A stretch of DNA of 64,000 nucleotides from Thalassobaculum sp965228445 (GCA_965228445.1 OZ245813.1:3162001-3226000); one strand, 5' to 3'; positions 8,638 through 16,997 are shown, numbered from the stretch's first letter. The notes: generated by a model from the sequence alone, not told the origin. Program-made: numbers and translations.

Positions 8638-9339
8638 ATGGGCGACCCGGTCGCGTTCGTCCGCCAGAACACCCTGCTGAAGCCGCCGAGCCTCGTCCCC
8701 GAACTCAAGCTGCATCTGGCCGACAAGGCGGTGCCGCTGTGGGAGCTGACCGAGGAGGAGCTGGCGGAGAAGGACCTGCCGCCGCCCTACTGGGCCTTCG
8801 CCTGGGCCGGCGGGCAGGCGTTGGCGCGCTACATCATCGATCATCCGGACGTGGCCGCCGGCAAGCGGGTGCTGGACTTCGCCGCCGGCAGCGGGATCGT
8901 CGGCCTCGCCGCCCTGTGGGTCTCGGCCGCCCATGTGGTGGCCAACGACATCGACCCCTTCGCCGCCGCGGCGATCACCCTCAACGCCGAGGCCAACGGC
9001 GTGGCCGGCGGGCTGGAGACCGTGCGCCGGGACATGCTGGACGAGCCGGCCCTGGCGGCGGACGGCAGCCCGCTGTTCGACCTCGTGCTGGCCGGGGACG
9101 TCTGCTACGAGCTGCCGATGTCGACCCGCACCATCGGCTGGCTGCGCCGCCATGCCGCGGCCGGCGCCACCGTGCTGATGGGCGATCCGGGCCGCAGCTA
9201 CCTGCCGGACAGCGGCCTGACCAAGCTCGCCGAATACATGGTCCCCACCCCGCGCGAGCTGGAGGACAGCGACCTGCGGCGCACCATCGTCTGGCGGGTC
9301 GAGCCGGGCTGGCCTCACCGCGGTCTCACGCAACGGTGA
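8638..9339 (+). CDS. Class I SAM-dependent methyltransferase, nicotinamide/ETFB-lysine methyltransferase-like
   Basis: A 233-residue cytosolic methyltransferase. The phrase PPPYWAFAWAGGQALARYI before the SAM site, then VLDFAAGSGIVGLAAL (motif I) and ANDIDPFAAAAITLNAEANG (acidic residue for the SAM ribose), match the protein-lysine methyltransferase group that includes ETFB-lysine methyltransferase. LVLAGDVCYE fits motif IV. The substrate is unproven. It is tightly linked to ubiA (seven-base gap), so probably co-transcribed, but nothing shows that it acts in quinone synthesis. Confidence 0.88.
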   Translation: MGDPVAFVRQNTLLKPPSLVPELKLHLADKAVPLWELTEEELAEKDLPPPYWAFAWAGGQALARYIIDHPDVAAGKRVLDFAAGSGIVGLAALWVSAAHVVANDIDPFAAAAITLNAEANGVAGGLETVRRDMLDEPALAADGSPLFDLVLAGDVCYELPMSTRTIGWLRRHAAAGATVLMGDPGRSYLPDSGLTKLAEYMVPTPRELEDSDLRRTIVWRVEPGWPHRGLTQR

Positions 9340-9436
9340 CACAGGCGGCGGGGAATGTGCGTTATCCAGATCCCCGGGCGTCACCACCTTCCGGAACAGA
9401 AGGGTTTCGGCGCCGGTCGGACGGGGGAGAGAGCGG

Positions 9437-9886
9437 ATGCGCAAGGCCAAGGTTTTGGACCGTCGGGTCTATCAGCCGGGACAGACCCTGTTTCACGAGG
9501 GCGACCAGGCCTGGGCCGCCTTCCTGATCGAGAGCGGCGACGTGGAGATCCTGCGCAGCGCCGGCGAACGCCACGAGGTCCTGCTGGCCACGGTCGGCGC
9601 CGGCGAGCTGATCGGCGAGATGGGGCTGATCGACAACGCCCCGCGCAGCGCCACCGCCCGGTCGGTCGGGGTGACCGTCGTCCAGGTCATCAACGAACAG
9701 AACTTCAGCCGTCTGCTGGCTAATGCGGAGCCCGGCCTGGTGGCCCTGCTCAAGGTGCTGCTCCGCCGCCTGCGGGCCGCCAACGAGACCGTCAGCGCCC
9801 AGTCCTGCCTGGTGGTGGAGAGCCGCCTGATCGCCGAGGCGTTCGACCACGACGGCGAGGAGGAGAGCCGGCCCACCGTCAACTGA
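9437..9886 (+). CDS. Stand-alone cyclic-nucleotide-binding domain protein
   Basis: This 149-residue protein is almost entirely one cNMP-binding fold. FHEGDQAWAAFLIESGDVEIL and GAGELIGEMGLIDNAPRSAT give the beta-roll and phosphate-binding cassette, with Glu and Arg in the expected GEM...PRSAT arrangement. No helix-turn-helix or enzyme domain follows; the C-terminus is a helix and an acidic tail. It may sense a cyclic nucleotide and act by protein contact. GGGAGAGAGCGG precedes the ATG. It converges with the gene at 9898-10611. Confidence 0.88.
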   Translation: MRKAKVLDRRVYQPGQTLFHEGDQAWAAFLIESGDVEILRSAGERHEVLLATVGAGELIGEMGLIDNAPRSATARSVGVTVVQVINEQNFSRLLANAEPGLVALLKVLLRRLRAANETVSAQSCLVVESRLIAEAFDHDGEEESRPTVN

Positions 9887-9897
9887 GCCGGTGCGCC

Positions 9898-10611
9898 CTA
9901 TGTCCCGTGCCGGATCGCCGTCGCGGCCAGCCGGGCCGTCAGCCGGGTCCGCCGCAGCAGGCCGGTCGGGCCGATATGGCCGTGCAGCCAGTCCTCGAAC
10001 GGGGATGTGCCGCCGACCTCGCGGTGCAGCCGTTCCAGAACCTCGCGCTGGGTCAGAGCCGGACTGCGCCGTCCGGTCGCCGGCACCGCCGCCAGCGGGA
10101 CCATGGCGCCGTCGAAGTTCAGACACCCGCGCAGGGCGTTGTAGACCAGCGCCCGCTCCGGGACCGGACCGTCGGCGGCGACGATGTCCAGCGCCTGTTC
10201 CTCGCGGGCATAGTTCACGCCGACGGCTTCCGTCTCGTCCATCCGCCGCATCGCCGCCGCGTCGAGCCAGGTGATCCAGAGCTCGACCTCGGTCCCCGGC
10301 GACGGTGCCAGGGTCGCCGGCACCGCCCCGTAGCCCGCCATGTGCGCGGCATGCACCACGTCCAGGTCGCGGGCGATCAGCCGGGTCACCGGGATCGAGG
10401 TCGCCATCCGCGCGAACTTGCGGGCGAGCTGGGCCGGCGCCCGGTTTGAGCCGACCGCGATGACCGGGGTGAGGTGCTCGGTCACCAGCTCCGGCGGCAG
10501 GACCTCCGCCGCGCCGTCGCGGAACAGATAGGGCTGCGCGTGCGCCGCGTAGGGATAGTCCATCGCCCGTGCCAGCGCCGGATGCCCGTCGTCGTGCCCG
10601 CCCTGCGCCAT
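9898..10611 (-). CDS. Hypothetical protein, possibly gamma-glutamylcyclotransferase-like fold
   Basis: A protein of 237 residues that I do not firmly recognise. The segment TPVIAVGSNRAPAQLARKF resembles the substrate-loop motif of GGCT-like folds (Y/xGSN), and VELWITWLDAAAMRRMDETE reads like the beta-strand/helix that follows in that fold. The start at 10611 is chosen because GGAGGCGAAGGA directly precedes it; an upstream ATG at 10626 lies 5' of that ribosome site. Function is unknown. It is divergent from the hydrolase gene at 10691. Confidence 0.75.
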   Translation of the reverse strand: MAQGGHDDGHPALARAMDYPYAAHAQPYLFRDGAAEVLPPELVTEHLTPVIAVGSNRAPAQLARKFARMATSIPVTRLIARDLDVVHAAHMAGYGAVPATLAPSPGTEVELWITWLDAAAMRRMDETEAVGVNYAREEQALDIVAADGPVPERALVYNALRGCLNFDGAMVPLAAVPATGRRSPALTQREVLERLHREVGGTSPFEDWLHGHIGPTGLLRRTRLTARLAATAIRHGT

Positions 10612-10690
10612 TCCTTCGCCTCCCATTCCCGCACTGGAACCCGGTGCCCAGACGTAGCATGGTTATGCCCTGAATTGAGGGGAGAGTGGG

Positions 10691-11572
10691 ATGTTCGCAG
10701 GCTTCAGCACGGAGCGGATCACCGTCGACGAGGCGGCGTTCCATGTCCGGATCGGCGGCTCGGGCCCGCCCGTCCTGCTGCTGCACGGGTTTCCTCAGAC
10801 CCATATGGCCTTCCACCAGCTCGCCCCGCTGCTGGCCGACCGCTTCACGCTGGTGATCCCGGACACCCCCGGCTACGGCGCCTCGCGCGGGCCGGCGCCG
10901 AGCCCGGAGAGCTTCTCCAAGCGCAACCTGGCCAGGCTCTGCGCCGGGCTGATGTCCGCCCTCGGCCACGAGAGCTTCCACCTGTCGGGCCACGACCGCG
11001 GCGGGCGGATCGGCTACCGCCTCGCCATCGACATGCCGCAGCGGGTGCGCAGCTTCGTCGCGCTGGACATCGTGCCGACCCTGGAGAACTGGCGGCGCAT
11101 GGACTGGCGCTCCGCCCTGGGCAGCTATCACTGGCTGCTGCTGGCCCAGAACGACCCGTTCCTGCGGCAGATGGTCGGGGCGGACGGGCCCGGCTATGTC
11201 CGCCACCTGATCGACCGCTGGGCCGGACACCGCGACCGGCTCGACGACGCGGCGGTGCAGGCCTATTGCGACGCCTATGCCGACCCCCTGGTGGTCGATG
11301 CGATGTTCGCCGACTACCAGGCCGGGGCGACGGTCGATTTCGCCCTGGACGAGGCCTCGCTGGAGGCGGGACAGCGCATCGCCTGCCCGACCCGGCTGGT
11401 CTGGGGCACGCGCTACCTGAAGGAAAAGGACGAGCGGCATCTGGACGTCTGGCGCCGCTGGGCCGACGATGTGGACGCCGTTCCCCTGGATTGCGGGCAT
11501 TTCCTCGCCGAGGAGGAGCCCGACGCCTGTGCCGAGGCGATGGCCGACCTGTTCACCCGCGCGGAGACCTGA
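10691..11572 (+). CDS. Alpha/beta hydrolase, haloacetate dehalogenase-like
   Basis: A 293-residue alpha/beta hydrolase. The oxyanion region is LLLHGFPQTH. The nucleophile elbow is SGHDRGGR, with Asp as nucleophile as in haloacetate/haloalkane dehalogenases and epoxide hydrolases. The catalytic His is likely in DCGHFLAEEEP. The family suggests C-halogen or epoxide hydrolysis, but substrate is unknown. GGGGAGAG lies just upstream of the ATG. The next gene starts four bases after its stop, so they probably form an operon. Confidence 0.9.
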   Translation: MFAGFSTERITVDEAAFHVRIGGSGPPVLLLHGFPQTHMAFHQLAPLLADRFTLVIPDTPGYGASRGPAPSPESFSKRNLARLCAGLMSALGHESFHLSGHDRGGRIGYRLAIDMPQRVRSFVALDIVPTLENWRRMDWRSALGSYHWLLLAQNDPFLRQMVGADGPGYVRHLIDRWAGHRDRLDDAAVQAYCDAYADPLVVDAMFADYQAGATVDFALDEASLEAGQRIACPTRLVWGTRYLKEKDERHLDVWRRWADDVDAVPLDCGHFLAEEEPDACAEAMADLFTRAET

Positions 11573-11576
11573 CCGC

Positions 11577-12266
11577 ATGCTCGAAGATCCTCCCGTCCTC
11601 ACCGTCCGCCGGACCTTCCCGCGCCCGACCGAGGCCCAGCTCCGCCGCTTCCGCGGCGCCTACACCGCCCAGGTGGTAGACGCCATGGAAGGGCGGGGTG
11701 CCATGACCCCGGACATCAAGCCGCAGATCGCGCCGGGCGTGTCGATCGCCGCGCCGGTGCTGACCGCCTTCGCCCATCCGGCCGACAACCTGGCGCTGGC
11801 CGCCTGCCTTGACGTGCTGCAGAAGGGCGACGTGATCGTCTGCGCCGCCGACGGCTACCGGCAGACCGCGCTGACCGGCGACCTGCTGGCCGGGATGCTG
11901 CGCAATGCCGGCGCCATCGGCCTGGTGACCGACGGCGCGATCCGCGACCAGGACGGGGTCGAGGGCATGGGCCTGCCGATCTGGCATGGCGGGGTCACCC
12001 CGAACTCCCCCGCCCGGGTCGGCCCCGGCACGGTCGGGCTCGACATCCTGTGCGGCGGCGTGCCCGTCTCCTCCGGCGATCTGGTGGTGGCCGACCGCGA
12101 CGGCGTGGTCATCGTGCCCCATGCGCGGATCGATGCGGTGGCCGACAAGCTGGACCAGGTGCGCGCCGGCGAGGCGGCGATGGAGGCCAAGGTGCGCGCC
12201 GGACTTGCCCGGCCGGACTGGCTGGACAATGTTTTCGGGACGCCGAAGGTGCGCGAGGTCGACTGA
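11577..12266 (+). CDS. RraA / 4-hydroxy-4-methyl-2-oxoglutarate aldolase family protein
   Basis: This 229-residue protein belongs to the RraA-like fold. Members are either aldolases that cleave 4-hydroxy-4-methyl-2-oxoglutarate or oxaloacetate, or RNase E inhibitors. The segment GDLLAGMLRNAGAIGLVTDGAIRD contains the metal/substrate loop G-D-x-x-x...G...TDGxxRD of the aldolases, which favours an enzyme. GDLVVADRDGVVIVP is also typical. The start ATG follows the hydrolase stop by four bases. Confidence 0.88.
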   Translation: MLEDPPVLTVRRTFPRPTEAQLRRFRGAYTAQVVDAMEGRGAMTPDIKPQIAPGVSIAAPVLTAFAHPADNLALAACLDVLQKGDVIVCAADGYRQTALTGDLLAGMLRNAGAIGLVTDGAIRDQDGVEGMGLPIWHGGVTPNSPARVGPGTVGLDILCGGVPVSSGDLVVADRDGVVIVPHARIDAVADKLDQVRAGEAAMEAKVRAGLARPDWLDNVFGTPKVREVD

Positions 12267-12299
12267 CGCGCATCGCAGAGCAGGAAGCGAGGCCGGTCC

Positions 12300-12959
12300 A
12301 TGCGCGATCCGAAAACCGCCCGCCGCGAGCGCCGCGCCCGCTTCGAGCAGCGGCTGAGCGGGCGCATTCCCAAGGCGCCGGGCCGCACGCTCGACCCGGC
12401 CCGCCGGCTCGGCCGCCTGGCGGAGGACGAGGATGCCGGTCCCGCCCCGGCCTCGCGCGGACTGATCGGCCGGCTGGCGAACCGGCTGGGACCGAAGGGA
12501 CGGTTCCTGGCCGCCGCCGTGGTGATCGGCGTGCTGATCACGGCTATCGACATGTACTGGGAGCGCTACACCAGCGAGCATGCGGTCTCCGCCGACCACA
12601 CCAACGCCGCCGTGGTCGGGCTCGGCCACACGCTCTACGACCAGCACTGCGCGTTCTGCCACGGCGCCGATCTGGCCGGGAAGGCGGGCTGGGACGGGGA
12701 GTATCCGGAGGGCGGCCGGCCCCCGCTGCCGCTGGAGGGAAGCGCGCCGATCTGGCGGCTGAGCGACCGCGATCTGTTCGACGTGACCAAGTTCGGCGGC
12801 CAGCCGTTCTCGCCGGCGAGCTACCGCAACGCCATGCCGGCCTTCGAGACCGAGCTGGCGGATGCCGATATCTGGGCGATCCTCGCCTTCATCAAGTCGC
12901 GCTGGCCGCAGGAAGTGCATACCCGCCAGAAGGAGGCGACGGCGGATCAGGGGTCGTAG
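12300..12959 (+). CDS. Membrane-anchored c-type cytochrome
   Basis: A 219-residue protein with a basic N-terminal cytoplasmic part of about 68 residues, one membrane helix (about 71-89) and a periplasmic mono-haem domain. The haem site is CAFCH at about residues 117-121. The distal Met ligand is probably in RNAMPAFETEL, followed by the C-terminal helix IWAILAFIKSRWP. It probably shuttles electrons in the respiratory chain or serves a periplasmic dehydrogenase. The long basic N-terminal head before the helix is unusual. GAGG precedes the ATG by eight bases. Confidence 0.9.
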   Translation: MRDPKTARRERRARFEQRLSGRIPKAPGRTLDPARRLGRLAEDEDAGPAPASRGLIGRLANRLGPKGRFLAAAVVIGVLITAIDMYWERYTSEHAVSADHTNAAVVGLGHTLYDQHCAFCHGADLAGKAGWDGEYPEGGRPPLPLEGSAPIWRLSDRDLFDVTKFGGQPFSPASYRNAMPAFETELADADIWAILAFIKSRWPQEVHTRQKEATADQGS

Positions 12960-12980
12960 AAAATCCTCTCCCAACCGTTT

Positions 12981-13082
12981 TCCCGGCCTTGCGCCGGAAT
13001 CCAGAATGGGAGCCGCCGGAACCCCTCAGCGAGACGCTCCATCGCACGCCCGTCTAGGCCCGGCGCAGGGCCGGGGAGACGG
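12981..13082. repeat. Palindromic intergenic repeat, family C
   Basis: Imperfect inverted arms (TCCCGGCCTTGCGCCGG at 12981 onward, complementary to CCGGCGCAGGGCCGGGGA ending near 13078) enclose about 60 bases. The arms match those at 7425-7453 and 38331-38447. It fills the gap between convergent cytochrome c and fabI genes. Confidence 0.75.
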
Positions 13083-13116
13083 CAATGTGCGAGAAAGAAG
13101 AGGCGGGCGCTTGCCC

Positions 13117-13944
13117 TCAGCCCTCGCCCTTGTTGCCTTCGCGGCGGCTCGGGTGCGGGATCGCCACCGAGTGGAAGCCGCCATCCACATGCACGACTTC
13201 GCCGGTCACCCCCGAGGAGAGCTGCGACAGCAGGTACAGCCCGGTGCGGCCGACCTCCTCCAGCGCGGCGTTGCGGCCGAGCGGAGCGGCGTTCTCGGAG
13301 AACCGGAAGGTGTAGCGCGCATCGGCGATGGCCGAGCCCGCCAGGGTCCGCATCGGGCCGGCCGACAGGGCGTTGACCCGGATCCCGTCCGGACCGAGAT
13401 CGGCCGCCAGATAGCGCACGCTCGCCTCCAGCGCCGCCTTGGCGACGCCCATGACGTTGTAGTTCGGCGTGCTGCGCTCGGCCCCGAGATAGGACAGGGT
13501 CAGCAGGCTGCCGCCCTCGCTCATCAGCGGTGCCAGACGCTGGGCCAGCGCGGTGAACGAGTAGCAGGACACGTCCATCGTGTTGATGAAGTTGGCCCGG
13601 CTGGTGTCGTAGTACTTGCCCTTGAGCTCGGCCTTGTCGGAATAGGCCACCGCGTGCAGGGCGAAGTCGAGCCGGCCCCACTTCGCCTCGATCTGCGCCA
13701 CGACCGCGTCGAGGGACGCGTGGTCGGTGACGTCGCACTGCAGGACGATATCGGCACCCACCGACTCGGCGAGCGGCTTCACCCGCCGCTCGATGCTCTC
13801 GTTCTGATAGGTGAAGGCGAGTTCCGCCCCGTGCTCGGCGAGCGCGGCTGCGATCCCCCAGGCGATCGAGCGGTCATTGGCCACGCCGATGATGAGCCCG
13901 CGCTTGCCGGCCATGATCGGCTGGGGGGAGGGCGAATCTGACAT
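13117..13944 (-). CDS. fabI: Enoyl-[acyl-carrier-protein] reductase (NADH) FabI
   Basis: FabI performs the last reduction in each fatty-acid elongation cycle. The 275-residue protein has the nucleotide-binding phrase GLIIGVANDRSIAWGIA and the active-site pattern YNVMGVAKAALEA (Tyr-x6-Lys) of the FabI class of SDR enzymes. AGPMRTLAG and HVDGGFHSV complete the pattern. The ATG has AGGAG five bases upstream. It is the third gene of the leftward fabA-fabB-fabI operon, 90 bases after fabB. The C-terminal tail is rich in basic and Gly residues. Confidence 0.97.
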   Translation of the reverse strand: MSDSPSPQPIMAGKRGLIIGVANDRSIAWGIAAALAEHGAELAFTYQNESIERRVKPLAESVGADIVLQCDVTDHASLDAVVAQIEAKWGRLDFALHAVAYSDKAELKGKYYDTSRANFINTMDVSCYSFTALAQRLAPLMSEGGSLLTLSYLGAERSTPNYNVMGVAKAALEASVRYLAADLGPDGIRVNALSAGPMRTLAGSAIADARYTFRFSENAAPLGRNAALEEVGRTGLYLLSQLSSGVTGEVVHVDGGFHSVAIPHPSRREGNKGEG

Positions 13945-13966
13945 CGGGCTCCTGTTCCTGAAACGC

Positions 13967-13983
13967 CCCGACCGCCGGTCGGG
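13967..13983 (-). terminator. Short hairpin between fabB and fabI
   Basis: CCCGACC and GGTCGGG pair perfectly around a three-base loop in the 90-base fabB-fabI gap. It has no T-run. It may attenuate or process the operon transcript rather than end it. Confidence 0.4.
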
Positions 13984-14034
13984 ATCACGGAATTTGCTTG
14001 GGCGGCGGATCGTAGGAGGCGCCGCCCGGTTTAC

Positions 14035-15258
14035 TCAGACGTCGGCCCGCCGGAAAGCGAGGACGGCGTTGGTGCCGCCGAAGCCGAAACTGTTCGACAT
14101 CGCGACGTTGACTTCCTGGTCGAGCATCGGCTCGCGCACGATCGGCATGGCCTCGGCCTCGGGTTCCATCGACTCGATGTTGATCGAGGGGGCGATGAAG
14201 CCGCCGTTCATCATCAGCAGGGTGTAGATCGCCTCGTGGACGCCGGTGGCCCCCTGGCTGTGTCCGGTCATCGACTTGGTCGAGCTGATGAACGGGATCT
14301 TGTTCTGGCCGCGGAACACCTCGGAGATCGAGTTCAGCTCGACCATGTCGCCGACTGGCGTGGAGGTGCCGTGGGTGTTGATGTAGTCGACCGGATCATG
14401 GACGTCGGCCAGCGCCAGCTGCATCGCGCGCAGCCCGCCCTCGCCCGACGGGGCCACCATGTCGGCGCCGTCGGAGGTCGCACCGTAGCCGACCAGCTCG
14501 CCGTAGATCTTGGCACCGCGCGCCTTGGCGTGCTCGAGCTCCTCGAGCACCACCACGCCGCCGCCGCCGGCGATCACGAAGCCGTCGCGGCTGGTGTCGT
14601 AGGGCCGCGAGGCCTTCTCCGGCGTCTCGTTGTACTTGGAGGACAGCGCCCCCATGGCGTCGAACAGCACGGACAGGGTCCAGTGCAGCTCCTCGCCGCC
14701 GCCGGCGAAGACGATGTCCTGCTTGCCGTACTGGATCAGCTCGGCACCATTGCCGATGCAATGGGAACTGGTCGAGCAGGCCGAGCTGATCGAGTAGCTC
14801 AGGCCCTTGATCTTGTAGATGGTCGACAGGTTGGCCGAGTTGGTCGACGACATCACCCGCGGCACCATGTACGGGCCGACCCGCTTCGGGCTCTTCTCCC
14901 GCGCGGTGTCGAAGGCCTGCATCATGTTGCGGGTCGAGGGGCCGCCGGAGCCCATCACCAGCCCGGTGCGCGGGTTGGAGACGTCGGAGGTCTCCAGACC
15001 GCTGTCGGCGATCGCCTCCTCCATGGCGAGGTAGTTGTACCCCGCCCCGTCGCCCATGAAGCGCAGCAGCTTGCGGTCGATCCGGTCCTCGAGGTTGAGC
15101 TTCAGCGAGCCGTGCACGTGGCTGCGGAAGCCCATCTCCTTGTACTCGGGCGCAAAGGTGATGCCCGAGCGGCCGGTCTTGAGGGATTCGGTCACCTCGG
15201 CCTTGTCGTTGCCGATCGGGGAAACGACACCGATTCCGGTGACGACGACGCGTCGCAT
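14035..15258 (-). CDS. fabB: 3-oxoacyl-[acyl-carrier-protein] synthase I FabB
   Basis: FabB condenses malonyl-ACP with acyl-ACP and is needed to elongate the cis-unsaturated intermediates made by FabA. The 407-residue thiolase-fold enzyme has the nucleophile Cys at about residue 161 (SISSACSTSSHCIG), and the two catalytic His in NTHGTSTPVGD and TGHSQGATG. The C-terminal NSFGFGGTNAVL is typical. GGAG lies six bases before the ATG. Only 11 bases separate it from fabA, the classical pair for anaerobic-type unsaturated fatty-acid synthesis. Confidence 0.97.
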   Translation of the reverse strand: MRRVVVTGIGVVSPIGNDKAEVTESLKTGRSGITFAPEYKEMGFRSHVHGSLKLNLEDRIDRKLLRFMGDGAGYNYLAMEEAIADSGLETSDVSNPRTGLVMGSGGPSTRNMMQAFDTAREKSPKRVGPYMVPRVMSSTNSANLSTIYKIKGLSYSISSACSTSSHCIGNGAELIQYGKQDIVFAGGGEELHWTLSVLFDAMGALSSKYNETPEKASRPYDTSRDGFVIAGGGGVVVLEELEHAKARGAKIYGELVGYGATSDGADMVAPSGEGGLRAMQLALADVHDPVDYINTHGTSTPVGDMVELNSISEVFRGQNKIPFISSTKSMTGHSQGATGVHEAIYTLLMMNGGFIAPSINIESMEPEAEAMPIVREPMLDQEVNVAMSNSFGFGGTNAVLAFRRADV

Positions 15259-15269
15259 GTTGTTCTCCG

Positions 15270-15797
15270 TCAGGCCAGAGCCGCCGCCGGGTTGGCGAAC
15301 AGGCCCACGCGAATGTCCTTGGCTTCGAACACCCGCTCACCGTCACAGTCAACCCATCCGTCGGCGATGCCGAGGAACAGCTTGCGGCTGATAACCCGTT
15401 TCAGGTCCAAATGATAGCGCACCTTGGTGGCGGTCGGCAGAATCTGGCCGCTGAACTTCACCTCGCCGACCGAGAGCGCCCGTCCCGAGCCCGGACCGCC
15501 GAGCCAGCCGAGCGTGAAGCCCAGCAGCTGCCACAGCGCGTCCATGCCGAGGCAGCCCGGCATGACCGGGTCGCCCTCGAAATGGCAGGGGAAGAACCAG
15601 AGGTCCGGTTTGATGTCGAGCTCGGCTTCGACTTCACCCTTGCCGTTGGCACCGCCGGTCTCGGCGATGTGGGTGATTCGGTCGAACATGAGCATCGGCG
15701 GCAGCGGAAGCTGCGCGTTACCGGGACCGAACAGGCGCCCGTGGGCGCATTCGAGCAGATCCTTGTAGGAGAAGCTGCTCCGCTTCTTGAAATCCAA
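15270..15797 (-). CDS. fabA: 3-hydroxydecanoyl-[acyl-carrier-protein] dehydratase/isomerase FabA
   Basis: FabA dehydrates and isomerises C10 intermediates to start unsaturated fatty-acid synthesis. The body reads FSYKDLLECAHGRLFGPGN, PPMLMFDRI and the active-site region PCHFEGDPVMPGCLGMDAL (His and Asp). No in-frame ATG exists near the N-terminus. I prefer the TTG at 15797, which gives 175 residues starting DFKKRSSF and has GCGAGG six bases upstream. A second TTG at 15827 would add ten residues. It heads the fab operon and is divergent from irr. Confidence 0.93.
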   Translation of the reverse strand: MDFKKRSSFSYKDLLECAHGRLFGPGNAQLPLPPMLMFDRITHIAETGGANGKGEVEAELDIKPDLWFFPCHFEGDPVMPGCLGMDALWQLLGFTLGWLGGPGSGRALSVGEVKFSGQILPTATKVRYHLDLKRVISRKLFLGIADGWVDCDGERVFEAKDIRVGLFANPAAALA

Positions 15798-15941
15798 TGC
15801 CGGCCTCGCCGTCCGTGGGTCCGTCAATCCACCGCGAGCACGCTCCCCGTGCTCCCGGCGCGATCGAGACGCGGCCTCCCGCCACGTTCAATCGGCGCCA
15901 AGCAAACCACATCGCACCCGAGCTTGCAAAGGGCATGGATT

Positions 15942-15954
15942 GCCAATTATTGGC
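15942..15954. promoter_or_regulatory. Palindromic candidate operator in the fabA-irr intergenic region
   Basis: GCCAATTATTGGC is a perfect 13-bp palindrome in an AT-rich patch between divergent fabA and irr. It overlaps a possible -35 element (TTGCCA) for irr. It could bind a dimeric regulator; Irr itself or a fatty-acid regulator are guesses. Confidence 0.4.
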
Positions 15955-15983
15955 GGTCATGATAATCGTTTTGTTTCAACGCT

Positions 15984-16011
15984 TTTGGAAACCCTATTGA
16001 TCGGTTCCAAA
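15984..16011. promoter_or_regulatory. Inverted repeat just upstream of irr
   Basis: TTTGGAA (15984-15990) and TTCCAAA (16005-16011) are perfect inverted arms with a 14-base spacer. The right arm abuts AGGAGAG. It could be an operator in the irr leader or an RNA hairpin close to the ribosome site. Confidence 0.35.
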
Positions 16012-16036
16012 GGAGAGAACTCACAAGGTGCGCGCC

Positions 16037-16456
16037 ATGACTTCACGACCGTTCGCCGCTGCCGTGGACACATTGCGCGGGGCAGGATTGCGGCCGACGC
16101 GCCAGCGCCTTTCCCTGGCAAAGCTGCTGTTCGACGGCGAGGACCGGCATGTGACGGCCGAGCAGTTGCACTCCCAGGCCGAGCGCGACGGCGTGCGGGT
16201 CTCCCTGGCGACGGTCTACAACACCCTGCACCAGTTCACCGATGCCGGCCTGCTGCGCGAGGTCGTGGTCGAGGCCGGGCGGTCGTATTTCGACACCAAC
16301 ACCCGCGGCCACCATCACTTCTTCGAGGCCGAGACCGGCCGTCTGGTCGACATTCCGGCCGACCAGGTCTCGATCGGCAGCCTGCCCTCCGCCCCCGCCG
16401 GCGCGGAGATCGAGCGGGTCGACCTGATCGTGCGGGTCCGCAAGGCGGCCGTCTGA
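16037..16456 (+). CDS. irr: Iron response regulator Irr (Fur family)
   Basis: Irr is the haem-responsive Fur-family regulator of iron genes in alphaproteobacteria. The 139-residue protein has the N-terminal winged helix (GLRPTRQRLSLAKLLF, VSLATVYNTLHQF) and the dimerisation/haem region TRGHHHFFEAETGRLVDIP. Its His-rich HHHFF motif, and the lack of the Cys-rich C-terminus of Fur, mark it as Irr. ATG at 16037 has AAGGTG upstream; a GTG three codons earlier (16028) is an alternative. Its position divergent from fabA is common in alphaproteobacteria. Confidence 0.93.
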   Translation: MTSRPFAAAVDTLRGAGLRPTRQRLSLAKLLFDGEDRHVTAEQLHSQAERDGVRVSLATVYNTLHQFTDAGLLREVVVEAGRSYFDTNTRGHHHFFEAETGRLVDIPADQVSIGSLPSAPAGAEIERVDLIVRVRKAAV

Positions 16457-16523
16457 CGCCGTCCCGATCGCCCGTCCCGATCGCCCGTTGCGGTCCCCTG
16501 GCCGTTTCCGACCGGAGCATCCC

Positions 16524-16943
16524 ATGACCGAGCTGAAGGGTTCGAAGACCGAGGCGAACCTGAAGAAGGCCTTCGCCAGCGAGGCGCAGACGAATCGGCG
16601 CTATCTCTATTTCGCGCTGACCGCCGATATCGAGGGCTATAACGACATTGCCGCGGTGTTCCGCTCGACCGCCGAGGGCGAGACCGGCCACGCCCAGGGC
16701 CATCTGGAATACCTGGAGGAGGTCGGCGACCCGATGACCGGCGCGCCGATCGGCGACACCGGCGCCAACCTGAAGGCGGCGATCGCCGGCGAGACCCGGG
16801 ATTCCGAGATGTATCCCGAGATGGCCCAGCAGGCCCGCGCCGAGGGCTTCGACGAGATCGCCGACTGGTTCGAGACCCTGGCCAAGGCCGAGACCAGCCA
16901 CGCCGCCCGGTTCCGCAAGGCGCTGGACTCCATGGAGGGCTGA
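16524..16943 (+). CDS. Rubrerythrin family protein (diiron domain only)
   Basis: A 139-residue ferritin-like four-helix protein with the diiron ligands expected in SEAQTNRRY, EGETGHAQGH, GETRDSEMYPEM and AETSHAARF. These are the E and ExxH motifs of rubrerythrins. The C-terminal rubredoxin domain (two CxxC knuckles) is absent, so electrons for peroxide reduction must come from elsewhere. It likely defends against peroxide or oxygen stress. Its place 67 bases after irr suggests a link with iron control. Confidence 0.92.
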   Translation: MTELKGSKTEANLKKAFASEAQTNRRYLYFALTADIEGYNDIAAVFRSTAEGETGHAQGHLEYLEEVGDPMTGAPIGDTGANLKAAIAGETRDSEMYPEMAQQARAEGFDEIADWFETLAKAETSHAARFRKALDSMEG

Positions 16944-16997
16944 CAGGCGGCAGGGCGGTTCCCTCGACTCGCCATCCCGCGCGCCTGAGCTGTGCCG

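Noticed and set aside
15984..16011. Canonical Irr box before irr
   Set aside because: The arms are TTTGGAA/TTCCAAA with a 14-base spacer, not the TTTAGAA-type box with short spacer, so it is left as an unassigned inverted repeat.
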